Positions 37,752 to 45,814 of a DNA stretch of 64,000 nucleotides are shown here, piece by piece; within the stretch, counting starts at the first letter, position 1; every line of letters starts with the position of its first letter. The notes under the pieces are model-generated. The model worked only from the letters and a program-made list of their open reading frames with translations, ran no database searches and had not been told where the DNA came from. The DNA lies in NCBI GenBank assembly GCA_002335385.1, contig DCVK01000054.1, positions 31,408 to 95,407 on the forward strand. Reading direction: 5' to 3'. Source of the DNA: Candidatus Aminicenantes bacterium UBA2190 (GTDB lineage Bacteria > Acidobacteriota > Aminicenantia > UBA2199). The position numbers and the translations under genes were made by a program.

Positions 37752-38416
37752 GCGAAGCCACGTCAATCGTCATGAATTGAAAGCGGTTTACGGAGGACGG
37801 TAGACGGTTGATGGTTTACGGCAAGAGAAGAAGCAATACGAAGACTAAAATACCAAATCCCAAATACCAAATAACAAACAATATCCAAATTCCAAATTCC
37901 AATTTCCAAAACGTAAGCCTAGGTAAGTGTCAGTGACAGTGTCCGTGTCAGCAGGGCAATACAAAGTCGAGTGTTAGTGTTAGTGATAGTGTTAGCAGGA
38001 GGCCTGATAGGTGGTGATGCCCCTGATGGGTCTTAACAGGTCTTAGTGGTAGTGATAGTGGTAGTGATAGTGAAGAATGGAATTTTGTGAAAAGGTATTC
38101 TCCAATCGAGCATGCAGATCTGAATATCAATTTTTAAAACAAAAGCCCTTTCAGCGCCTTTTTTCCATGAAGTAATTTTTCTTACTTTAAACTTTTTACT
38201 TTAAACTTTAAACTTTTACGTTGGAATGTCATCTTCCCTCCGCCCTGCGCCTTACACCGATTGCCTTTCTTTCCTCTAGCCACTCACCCCTTGCCTCTCG
38301 CCCAAGGCTTTTTTCATTCTTTTGATCTTTCGCCTAACGCATATCGATAGATCCTTCCTTGGCTGCCACCGTCTTCCGGCTACCGGTCACATCCCGATTC
38401 CGTCTTTTTCATGTCA
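37752..38416. repeat. Long repeat island (element copy 3 with 6-nt arrays)
   Basis: No gene is seen in this stretch. From 37784 to 37916 a CGGTTTA-type array, the linker with GCAATACGAAGACT and a CCAAATA-type arm form 19 units in one 7-nt register. From 37924 to about 38085 the period changes to six: GTGTCA units, then AGTGTT/AGTGAT units. From 38178 to 38220 ACTTTAA-type 7-nt units follow, then pyrimidine-rich 7-nt-like sequence to about 38310. The rest, up to the MFS promoter, is unremarkable. Confidence 0.8.
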
Positions 38417-38445
38417 TTGACACCCGGGACCCGGCGCGATAGAAT
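38417..38445 (+). promoter_or_regulatory. Promoter of the MFS gene
   Basis: TTGACA, 17 bases, TAGAAT. The ATG at 38458 follows after 12 bases, so the leader is about six nt and has no SD site. Confidence 0.6.
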
Positions 38446-38457
38446 CGATTGCCGCCC

Positions 38458-39843
38458 ATGGAAAAAAGCCACAGCGAAGACCGTTCCCTGCAGCGCACGA
38501 CGCTCGTGGTCACCACCCTGAGCTCGCTATTGACGCCGCTGATGGCCTCGGCGATCAGCGTCGCCCTGCCGGCCATCGGCGCCGAGTTCGCCATGAGCGC
38601 CGTCACCCTGGGCTGGGTGGCCAGCGCCTACCTGCTGGCGGCGGCCGTCTTCCTCCTGCCCTTCGGCCGCCTGGCCGATATCCATGGCCGCAAGAAGGTG
38701 TTCACCGTGGGCACGGCGGTGTTCAGCGTCGCCTCGCTGCTGGCCGCCCTGGCGCCCGACACGGTCACCTTCCTCCTCGCCCGCCTGCTGCAGGGAACGG
38801 GCGGGGCCATGATCTTCGGCACCGGCGTGGCCATCCTCACCTCGGTCTTCCCGCCGCGGCGGCGCGGTTGGGTGCTGGGCATCAACGTGGGGGCGACTTA
38901 CACCGGCCTTTCGCTGGGCCCGTTCCTCGGCGGACTGCTGACCCATTATCTGGGCTGGCGCTGGGTGTTCCTGCTCAACGTCCCCGTCGGCCTGCTGGTG
39001 CTGGCCGTCGTCAGCCTGAAGCTCAAGCCGGAGTGGGCCGACTCCCGGGGCGAGCCCTTCGACTGGATCGGCTCGCTGGTCTACAGCGCCATGCTCACCG
39101 CCTTCATGCTCGGCTTCACCTGGCTGCCGGGCTGGCGCGGCGCGGCGATGCTGCTGGCCGCGGCGGCGGCGCTCCCGGTTTTCATCGCCTGGGAGTCGCG
39201 CAGCGCCCATCCCATTTTCCCGGCACGGCTCGTGCGCGGCAATACCGTCTTCGCCTTCTCCAACCTGGCGGCGCTGGTCAACTACAGCGCCACGTTCGCC
39301 ATCTCGTTCCTGCTCAGCCTCTACCTGCAGTATATCATGGGCTTCACTCCGCGCGACGCCGGGCTGGTGCTGATCGCCCAGCCGCTGGTCATGGCCCTCT
39401 TTTCCCCCGCCGCGGGGCGCCTTTCCGATCGCCTGGAGCCGCGGGTGGTCGCCTCCCTGGGCATGGGCCTGTGCGCCCTGGGCCTGTTCTTTTTCACCTG
39501 GCTGGGGCCGGCGAGCCGCCTGGAGGCCGTCGTGGCCAACCTGATGCTGGTCGGGTTCGGCTTCGCCCTGTTCTCCTCGCCCAACACCAACGCCGTCATG
39601 GGCGCCATCGAGCGCCGGCAATACGGCGTGGCCTCGGCCACTCTGGGCACCATGCGCATGGTCGGCCAGATGTTGAGCATGGGCGTGGCCACCCTGGTGT
39701 TCTCGCTGTTCATCGGCAAGGCCAGCATAGTCCCGGCCAACTACCCGCTCTTCCTCAAGAGCATGCGCGTGTCGTTCATCGTCTTCTTCGTGATGTGCTC
39801 CGCCGGCGTATTCTTCTCGCTGGCGCGCGGGCGGGTGCGCTGA
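38458..39843 (+). CDS. MFS drug:H+ antiporter (DHA2 family)
   Basis: A 461-residue exporter with about 14 hydrophobic helices, as in the EmrB/QacA branch. The loop 2-3 motif reads GRLADIHGRKKVF (about 68-80), and the motif-C-like stretch in helix 5 is INVGATYTGLSLGPFLGG. It should expel hydrophobic drugs or metabolites using the proton gradient. No EmrA-like adaptor is adjacent. The ATG is chosen because the promoter leaves no room for a longer frame. The MtfA-like gene starts 15 bases after its stop. Confidence 0.9.
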   Translation: MEKSHSEDRSLQRTTLVVTTLSSLLTPLMASAISVALPAIGAEFAMSAVTLGWVASAYLLAAAVFLLPFGRLADIHGRKKVFTVGTAVFSVASLLAALAPDTVTFLLARLLQGTGGAMIFGTGVAILTSVFPPRRRGWVLGINVGATYTGLSLGPFLGGLLTHYLGWRWVFLLNVPVGLLVLAVVSLKLKPEWADSRGEPFDWIGSLVYSAMLTAFMLGFTWLPGWRGAAMLLAAAAALPVFIAWESRSAHPIFPARLVRGNTVFAFSNLAALVNYSATFAISFLLSLYLQYIMGFTPRDAGLVLIAQPLVMALFSPAAGRLSDRLEPRVVASLGMGLCALGLFFFTWLGPASRLEAVVANLMLVGFGFALFSSPNTNAVMGAIERRQYGVASATLGTMRMVGQMLSMGVATLVFSLFIGKASIVPANYPLFLKSMRVSFIVFFVMCSAGVFFSLARGRVR

Positions 39844-39858
39844 GGACGGCCGCCATCC

Positions 39859-40740
39859 ATGCGCACCGTCCCGGCCTTCGACCTTTTTTTCATCATTCTC
39901 CATGCCCTGCTCATCCCCCTGGTCGGCCTCGCCGCCTGGCTCGTCACCGGCCTCCCGGCGCTACTCGCACTGGCGCTGGCGCTGCTGGCCGCCTACCTGC
40001 TCCTGGCCCTGCGCCGCCCCCTGCGCCGCCGCCAGGCGGCCGGCGCCCCGTTTCCCGGCGAGTGGGGAGAGCTCCTGCTGTCCCGGTCGCCGTTCTACCG
40101 CGGCCTGGACGAAGGCGGCCGGATGCGCTTCGAACGCGACGTGCGCCTGTTCCTGGCCGAGACGCGCATCGCCGGCAGCGGCGGCGCCCCGGTCTCCTGG
40201 ACGACGCGGCTGCTGGTCGCTGCCGGCGCCGCGACCATGCTGCACGGACGCCCGGAGTGGGAGCCGCCGCTGCACGACGGGGTGACGGTCTATCCCGGCT
40301 TTGCCTTCGACCGCTACTACCGGCCCGGGCGGGGCAGCATTGCCGGGCAGGCCCCGGCGGGCGGACCGTTGCTGGTGGCGGAAAAGAGCCTGCTGGAGGG
40401 GTTCGCCGGCGAACGCGACGGAATCAACGTCATGATTCACGAGATGGCGCATTATTTTGATCTGGAGGCGAGGAAAGGCGGCCTGCGGGTCGTCGTCGAC
40501 CAGGCCCACCCCATTCCCTGGGGAGCGGCCATCGAAAAAGCTTACGGGCGGCATGATTTCTCCGCCTCGCCCCTGCCCGACTATGCCGCCCGGAACGAAG
40601 CCGAGTTCTTCGCCTGCGCCAGCGAGATGTTCTTTGAAGACCCGCGGCGACTCGGCGCCTCCTGCCCGCGGCTGTTCTCCCTGCTGGAGGAGTTCTATGG
40701 GCAGGATCCCCGCGTCGTCCTGGGTGAACGAGCATCCTAG
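39859..40740 (+). CDS. mtfA: MtfA-like zinc metallopeptidase (M90), membrane-anchored
   Basis: The 293-residue protein has two N-terminal hydrophobic segments (about 10-50) and a peptidase domain with HEMAHYFD (zinc HExxH near 194-198) and the downstream third ligand in NEAEFFACASEMFFE (about 245-258). DGVTVYPGFAF and ERDGINVMIHEMAH fit the MtfA/M90 family. E. coli MtfA is soluble and titrates the repressor Mlc; the added membrane anchor here differs from that. It probably shares a transcript with the MFS gene. Confidence 0.87.
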   Translation: MRTVPAFDLFFIILHALLIPLVGLAAWLVTGLPALLALALALLAAYLLLALRRPLRRRQAAGAPFPGEWGELLLSRSPFYRGLDEGGRMRFERDVRLFLAETRIAGSGGAPVSWTTRLLVAAGAATMLHGRPEWEPPLHDGVTVYPGFAFDRYYRPGRGSIAGQAPAGGPLLVAEKSLLEGFAGERDGINVMIHEMAHYFDLEARKGGLRVVVDQAHPIPWGAAIEKAYGRHDFSASPLPDYAARNEAEFFACASEMFFEDPRRLGASCPRLFSLLEEFYGQDPRVVLGERAS

Positions 40741-40834
40741 CTGCGGGGCGTCGGCCGGGGGGAGAGTGCGCTGCGCGGTTTTATTTGTTTTGTCACTGTG
40801 CTATGATTTTCGGCGATCCCGCAAGGAGGACCCG

Positions 40835-41950
40835 ATGGCCGTGAAACGAGCGATCCTGTTCCTGTCGGCCCTTCTTCTGTTTCAGGCGTCCTGGGCGGCG
40901 GCGCCCGTCCCGGAATGGAAGGCGGAAGCCCGGCGGCTCATGGCCCGCGAGAGCGACTACCCGCTGCTGGTCGAATCCCTGCAGCGGCAATTCCCGCTGC
41001 TGAGCGACAAGGACAAGGCGGCGGCGAGCCTGCTCATCGGCTACTGCCAGTCCCGGGCCGGCAATGCACAGGCCGAGTTGTTCTGGATGAACAAGTACCT
41101 GGGCGAGTTCCGTGCCGCCGCGGTCAACCTGAAGTTCCTTCCCGGCGCAGTGCAGCGGAAGGTCAACGATTTCCGGCTGTCGTGGCAGAAGGATTTTCCC
41201 GTCCTCTGGGAGCTCTCCCTGGCAGCGGAGCATGGCGCGATCGCCTATTTCGATCCCCCCGCCGAGTTGAAACTGCGGCTGCAGGCCTCGATGCCCTGCG
41301 ATTTCCAGCTCCTGGCCCGGGACGGAGCGCTGCTGGCCAAGGGGGTGCTGCAGGCCGGCGTCGAGACGGTGCGTCTGCCCGCGGGCGGCGATTTCTTCCG
41401 CAGCGCCAGCCACTCCTACCGCCTGCTGCTGAACCCGCGTAATGCCCCGGAGCGGGCGATCGAGAAGTACTTTTCCGTCGAGCTCGAGTACGACATTCCG
41501 GCGGAGGCCGAGTTCGACCCTGCGGCCGGGACGCTGAAGCTCAAGGGGCGCGAGCCGCAGCCCGAGCAGGAGACGGAGACGAAGGTCATCTCGCAGCGCA
41601 CGCGTTTCGACAAGGGCCTCTTCAAGAAGACGGTGCTCAAGGACCTGCTGATCGGCGCCGCCTTCTTCGTGGTCAACGCCACCCTGATCACGTCGACCAT
41701 CGACAATGCCGACACCTCGCTGTTCGCCAAGTCCTCGCTGACCGGCGCGCGGCGGGTGTTCAACCTGGCCGGCATCGGCTTCAGCCTGTCGGCGCTGAGC
41801 AAGCTGCCCAAGGTCTTCCAGCGCGAGCGGGTGGTCGAAGAGAAGACCCGCGACCTGCCCGGGGCGCGGGAGGCCAACCAGGCGCTGGAGCGCGACTTGG
41901 CCTCGGTGCGCCGCCAGATCCGCGTCCAGCTGGCCGTGCGGGCGCTTTGA
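40835..41950 (+). CDS. Secreted protein with C-terminal membrane segment, unknown
   Basis: A 371-residue product with a signal peptide (AILFLSALLLFQASWAAA) behind a strong AAGGAGG site. A helical region (about 25-115) resembles TPR/SEL repeats (AAASLLIGYCQSRAGNAQAELFWMNKYL), a beta-rich domain follows (about 130-240), then one hydrophobic helix (LLIGAAFFVVNATLITS) and a charged coiled coil at the end. The architecture suggests an envelope protein with a PEGA-like middle domain, but I cannot name a family. It is followed after 16 bases by another secreted protein, so the two may work together. Confidence 0.72.
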   Translation: MAVKRAILFLSALLLFQASWAAAPVPEWKAEARRLMARESDYPLLVESLQRQFPLLSDKDKAAASLLIGYCQSRAGNAQAELFWMNKYLGEFRAAAVNLKFLPGAVQRKVNDFRLSWQKDFPVLWELSLAAEHGAIAYFDPPAELKLRLQASMPCDFQLLARDGALLAKGVLQAGVETVRLPAGGDFFRSASHSYRLLLNPRNAPERAIEKYFSVELEYDIPAEAEFDPAAGTLKLKGREPQPEQETETKVISQRTRFDKGLFKKTVLKDLLIGAAFFVVNATLITSTIDNADTSLFAKSSLTGARRVFNLAGIGFSLSALSKLPKVFQRERVVEEKTRDLPGAREANQALERDLASVRRQIRVQLAVRAL

Positions 41951-41966
41951 GGCAAGGGAGAGAACG

Positions 41967-42608
41967 ATGAGCAAGAGAACCGTCTTCCTGTTCCTGGGGC
42001 TGAGCTTGGCGGCCTCGCTGTTCGCCGACCTGGGCCTTTCCTTCTCGTTCCTCTCCAGCGAGCGCCTCACGGTCTTCACCCGCAACGCGATCTGGAACAA
42101 GGATCCTCAGCCTTCTTTCCGCGACACGCTGCTGGTCCTCTCCTCGTTCCATCCCAACCGCCACGAGTTCCTCGTCTTCGGCAACATCATCTCGGGGCAG
42201 GGGGTGGCGATCGAAAACGGCATCTGGGATACGAAAAAAACCACGCTGGGCATGGGCGTCGGCAAGGTGCTGACCATCCCCGTATCGTTGCCCAGGCAGT
42301 CCCTGGCCTTTGCCCTCGATTTCTCCGCCGGCCCGTTCTTTTACCTGTTCCTGAGCAACCGCTACACCCACGTCTCGGGAGCGTACAAGAAGGAGGTCGA
42401 AGAGGCCAGCATCCTGCACCGCGCGCAATACGGGCTGTACGCGACCGCCCGCCTGCGGCTGCAGGAATTCAAAAAGTACCTGAACGCCATTGACGCCAGC
42501 CTGGGGCTCCACTTCTTCATGCCCTTCAGCAACCACGAGCGCAACGACGATCCCAAGGCACGCTACCACCTGTTCAAGACATTCCTCTGCGCCGGCATCT
42601 CCTTCTGA
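41967..42608 (+). CDS. Small secreted protein, possible outer-membrane beta-barrel
   Basis: The 213-residue product has a signal peptide (VFLFLGLSLAASLFA), alternating hydrophobic strands with aromatic residues and a terminal phenylalanine (FLCAGISF), as in small outer-membrane barrels. I do not recognise a family. It is probably co-transcribed with the gene before it; a GGGAGAG site precedes the ATG. Confidence 0.68.
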   Translation: MSKRTVFLFLGLSLAASLFADLGLSFSFLSSERLTVFTRNAIWNKDPQPSFRDTLLVLSSFHPNRHEFLVFGNIISGQGVAIENGIWDTKKTTLGMGVGKVLTIPVSLPRQSLAFALDFSAGPFFYLFLSNRYTHVSGAYKKEVEEASILHRAQYGLYATARLRLQEFKKYLNAIDASLGLHFFMPFSNHERNDDPKARYHLFKTFLCAGISF

Positions 42609-42653
42609 CCCGCCCGGCGCGGCGCCGGCGATCCGTTCTTCCCCCGTTTCGCG

Positions 42654-45563
42654 TCAGATTCCGCTGCCGCCGTCGACGCGGTTGCGCCCCTGCTGCTTGA
42701 TGCGGTAGAGGGCCTGGTCGGCGCGGGCGATGAACTGGCTGGCCTCGGTGGTGGGCGGCGGGATGATGGAGGCCACCCCCAGGCTGAGCGTGACAACGGG
42801 AGAGACCGGCGAGGCGGGATGGGGGATGGCCAGGTTGGCGATGGCGGCGCGGATGGCCTCGGCGATGGCCAGCGCCCCCTCGTTCCCCGTCCCCGGCAGC
42901 AGCAGGAAGAACTCGTCACCGCCGGTGCGCGCGGCCAGGTCAGCGGGGCGCTTGGCCTGGGCGCGGATGGCGGCGGCGACCTGGCGCAGGCACTCGTCGC
43001 CCTGCTGGTGGCCCAGGTTGTCGTTGTAGGGCTTGAAATGGTCGATGTCGGCGGCGATCAGCGACAGCGGCTTCTTCTCGCGGCCGGCCACCGCCCACTC
43101 CTTGTGGAAGGTCTCGTAGAACGTGCGGTGATTGGCCAGGTCGGTCAGGCCGTCGAAGCGCGCCAGGTGCTGCAGCTGCACGGTGCGCTCGTCCACGATG
43201 CGCTCCAGCTTGCGTTCGCGCGCCCTGGCCCGGCGCAGCAGGAATAAGAAAAAACCGGCGACCAGCAGCAGCGAGCCGAAGGCCAGCAGCCCCTTGAAAA
43301 GGGTGGTTTGCGTGAAAAAGGGTTTCAGGGTGAAGGCGAAGGATGCGCCTTCGCGATTCCATATGCCGTCGCCGTTGCCGGCGATGACGCGGAAGGTGTA
43401 ATTTCCCGGCGGCAGGTTGGTGTAGAAGGCGGAGCGGCGGTTGCCCGCCTGGACCCAGCCGGCATCGTAGCCCACCAGGCGGTAAGCGAAGCGCATCTTG
43501 TCCACCAGCAAAAAGCTGATGGCCGTGTAGTCGACCTCGACGTTTCCCTGGCCGGGCGGTACGATCGCCGGAGCGGTCCGCCCAGTGGCGCAGGAACTGC
43601 CGTTGATGCGCACCTGCTCGATCGCCACCGGAGGCTTGACCTGGTTGAGGTGCTGGCGGTCGGGATCGAACATGGCCAGGCCGCGGATGGTGGGGAACCA
43701 CATGCGGCCCTGGCGGTCGATGCAGCCGGCGGGGGAGGCGGGGCCGCTGCTCTCGGTCACATTGATCCCCTCCGATTTGCCATAGGAGACACAGGGGATG
43801 CGGCGCAGGCGGCCGAGGGCGAAGGCGATCAGATCGCCCTTGGCCACGTTGTAGATCCCCTTGTTGCCGTTCAGCCACAGCCGGCCCCCGGAGTCTTCAA
43901 GGACCTGGAAAGCCTGGTCGCTGTACATGCCGTCGCGGCTGGTGAAGCGGTGCACCCGGTCGTTATGGATCCAGAGCAGCCCGGCATGGTCGGTGCCGGC
44001 CCAGATGTTGCCCTCGGCGTCGGCGTGGATGGCCCAGACGGGCTGGTCGGAGATGTCCTCGCCCCCGCAGGCGCGGAAGCGCCCGGCCTCGAGCACGGCC
44101 AAACCGCCGTTGAATACTCCGGCCCATATGCGCCCCCGCTTGTCCTCGGCCAGCGAGTACACGTAGTTGTCGGGAAGGCCGTCCGCAGTGGTGTAGGTGG
44201 TGACCCGGCCGTCCTCTATGCAGTAGAGCCCCCCGCCGTTGCTGCCGGCCCAGACGCGGTCGCGGCCGTCCACCAGCAGTGAGCGGATGATGTTGTTGGC
44301 CAGCCCGGGGACGCGGGTGAAGCGCGAGGGCCGGGCCGCATCGGGGAGACGGAAGAGGCCGCCGCCGTAAGTTCCCACCCAGAGGCCGCCGTCGTGTCCC
44401 TGGGCGATCGACCAGACGTGCTCGTTGGCCAGCCCCTGGCGGCGATCGAAGGTCTGCCATTGCCCCTGGTGGAAACAGGCCAGCCCGCCGCCGACCGTGC
44501 CAACCCATATGGCGCCCTGGCGGTCCTCGAATACCGCGCGCACGGGGTCGACCGGCAGGCCGTTGCGCGAGCCGTAGCGGATGAACTTGTCCTCCTTCAG
44601 CTGAATCAGCCCGTCGCGGGTGCCGACCCACAGGCTGCCCTCACGGTCCTCCAGGATGGCGCGCCCCGATGTCAATCCACCCAGCTGCTGGTTCAGGACA
44701 GAGACCGCGCCGCGGTGGATGCGGTTGACCGGTTCCTGGTTGGTGCCGACCCACATCACGCCGTGGCGGTCGCGGTAGATGGTGCGGATGTCCCCTGACG
44801 ACAACGGCTTCTCCAGTGGGGCGAAGCGGCCGTCCTGCCAGGTGACCACGCCGCCGCCGCTGGTGCCGACCCACAGCGTCCCCTGCGGGTCGAGAAAAAG
44901 GGCGCGGATATCGTCGTGAGGCAGGCCCTTGCCGGCATGGAAAACTTCCACCTTGCCGTCGGCGCGCAGATGGTTCAGCCCGCGGCCGGTGCCGACCCAG
45001 AGGCCGCCGGCCCCATCCTCGGCCAGGGCGGCGATGTAGTCGGAGGAGAATTTCTGGTTGGCCTGGATCGGGCGAAAACGGCTGCCCTGCCAGCGGTGCA
45101 ATCCGCCGGTGGTGCCGACCCACAGGGCGCCGGCATGGTCCTGGTATATGCAGAGGATGGAGGTGTTGCTCAGCCCATGCTCCTGGTCGAAGCGCTCGAA
45201 GCCCCTGGCGCCCAGGCGCAGGAGGCCGGCGGTCGTCCCTACCCAGAGGCGCCCGTCCCGGTCTTCCAGCAGCGCCTTGATGCCGTTGCTCTCCATTTGC
45301 GGCGTGTTGCCCTTGTCGAATACGGTGAAATCGTGGCCGTCGAAGCGGGCCAGTCCTTCGTAGGTGCCCAGCCACAGAAAGCCGTCGCGGGTCTGGACCA
45401 GGGCCAGCACCGAGCTCTGCGGCAGGCCGTTCTCGGCCGAGTAGGTCTCCACCGTGTAGTCTTCGATCTGCAAATCGGGGTCGAGGGCGGGCAGCGGGGC
45501 CAAGCCGGCGGCAAAAAGCAGAAAAAGCGGCACAACTGTCCGCAGGATCGGACGTTTCAGCAT
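42654..45563 (-). CDS. Reg_prop/Y_Y_Y sensor diguanylate cyclase
   Basis: A 969-residue one-piece sensor. A signal peptide is followed by about fourteen Reg_prop beta-propeller repeats (LWVGTGRGLNHL type) over residues 30-670, a Y_Y_Y domain (about 675-735), a transmembrane helix (LLAFGSLLLVAGFFLFLL, about 757-774), a short coiled coil and a GGDEF domain. The active site is TGGDEF near 881, with the RxxD inhibitory site (RPAD) five residues before it. Related hybrid sensors in Bacteroidetes detect oligosaccharides in the periplasm; here the output is c-di-GMP. The start at 45563 has GGGAGAG and a good promoter; a longer frame would run back over the promoter. Confidence 0.92.
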   Translation of the reverse strand: MLKRPILRTVVPLFLLFAAGLAPLPALDPDLQIEDYTVETYSAENGLPQSSVLALVQTRDGFLWLGTYEGLARFDGHDFTVFDKGNTPQMESNGIKALLEDRDGRLWVGTTAGLLRLGARGFERFDQEHGLSNTSILCIYQDHAGALWVGTTGGLHRWQGSRFRPIQANQKFSSDYIAALAEDGAGGLWVGTGRGLNHLRADGKVEVFHAGKGLPHDDIRALFLDPQGTLWVGTSGGGVVTWQDGRFAPLEKPLSSGDIRTIYRDRHGVMWVGTNQEPVNRIHRGAVSVLNQQLGGLTSGRAILEDREGSLWVGTRDGLIQLKEDKFIRYGSRNGLPVDPVRAVFEDRQGAIWVGTVGGGLACFHQGQWQTFDRRQGLANEHVWSIAQGHDGGLWVGTYGGGLFRLPDAARPSRFTRVPGLANNIIRSLLVDGRDRVWAGSNGGGLYCIEDGRVTTYTTADGLPDNYVYSLAEDKRGRIWAGVFNGGLAVLEAGRFRACGGEDISDQPVWAIHADAEGNIWAGTDHAGLLWIHNDRVHRFTSRDGMYSDQAFQVLEDSGGRLWLNGNKGIYNVAKGDLIAFALGRLRRIPCVSYGKSEGINVTESSGPASPAGCIDRQGRMWFPTIRGLAMFDPDRQHLNQVKPPVAIEQVRINGSSCATGRTAPAIVPPGQGNVEVDYTAISFLLVDKMRFAYRLVGYDAGWVQAGNRRSAFYTNLPPGNYTFRVIAGNGDGIWNREGASFAFTLKPFFTQTTLFKGLLAFGSLLLVAGFFLFLLRRARARERKLERIVDERTVQLQHLARFDGLTDLANHRTFYETFHKEWAVAGREKKPLSLIAADIDHFKPYNDNLGHQQGDECLRQVAAAIRAQAKRPADLAARTGGDEFFLLLPGTGNEGALAIAEAIRAAIANLAIPHPASPVSPVVTLSLGVASIIPPPTTEASQFIARADQALYRIKQQGRNRVDGGSGI

Positions 45564-45584
45564 GCAATACTCTCCCTGGGGAAT

Positions 45585-45613
45585 GTTATATATGAAAAGC
45601 AACTGTCTTTCAA
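45585..45613 (-). promoter_or_regulatory. Promoter of the Reg_prop/GGDEF sensor gene
   Basis: Minus-strand TTGAAA, 17 bases, TATAAC; leader of about 15-20 nt with an SD site. Confidence 0.55.
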
Positions 45614-45742
45614 GCTTCATCCGTCAGTTTGTGCTGAGCGCCGGTCTTGCGCCTGGATCCCCGCGCCGCTGCAGCTGAAAATGTGTTGTTGAGAAGTCAT
45701 GCCGATTTGTCCTGTTTTAAAGACACAAATTGCCGATTTGCC

Positions 45743-45758
45743 TGGCATGGGAAATGCT
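45743..45758 (+). promoter_or_regulatory. Sigma-54-type promoter upstream of the FecR-like gene
   Basis: TGGCATGGGAAATGCT has GG and GC exactly ten bases apart (45744-45745 and 45756-45757), close to the -24/-12 consensus TGGCAC-N5-TTGC. No equally good sigma-70 site is nearby. TGTC and GACA half-sites upstream (about 45707-45725) could bind an activator. No activator or rpoN gene is in the window. Confidence 0.5.
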
Positions 45759-45814
45759 TATGTTTAACCGGAACTCCGATATCTTGTCCCGCGTGAGGGA
45801 TGAATGGAGGAAGC

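Noticed and set aside
27458..38416. Repeat islands as CRISPR arrays
   Set aside because: Units are 6-8 bases and contiguous, without the 25-40 base repeats and unique spacers of CRISPR; no cas gene is near.
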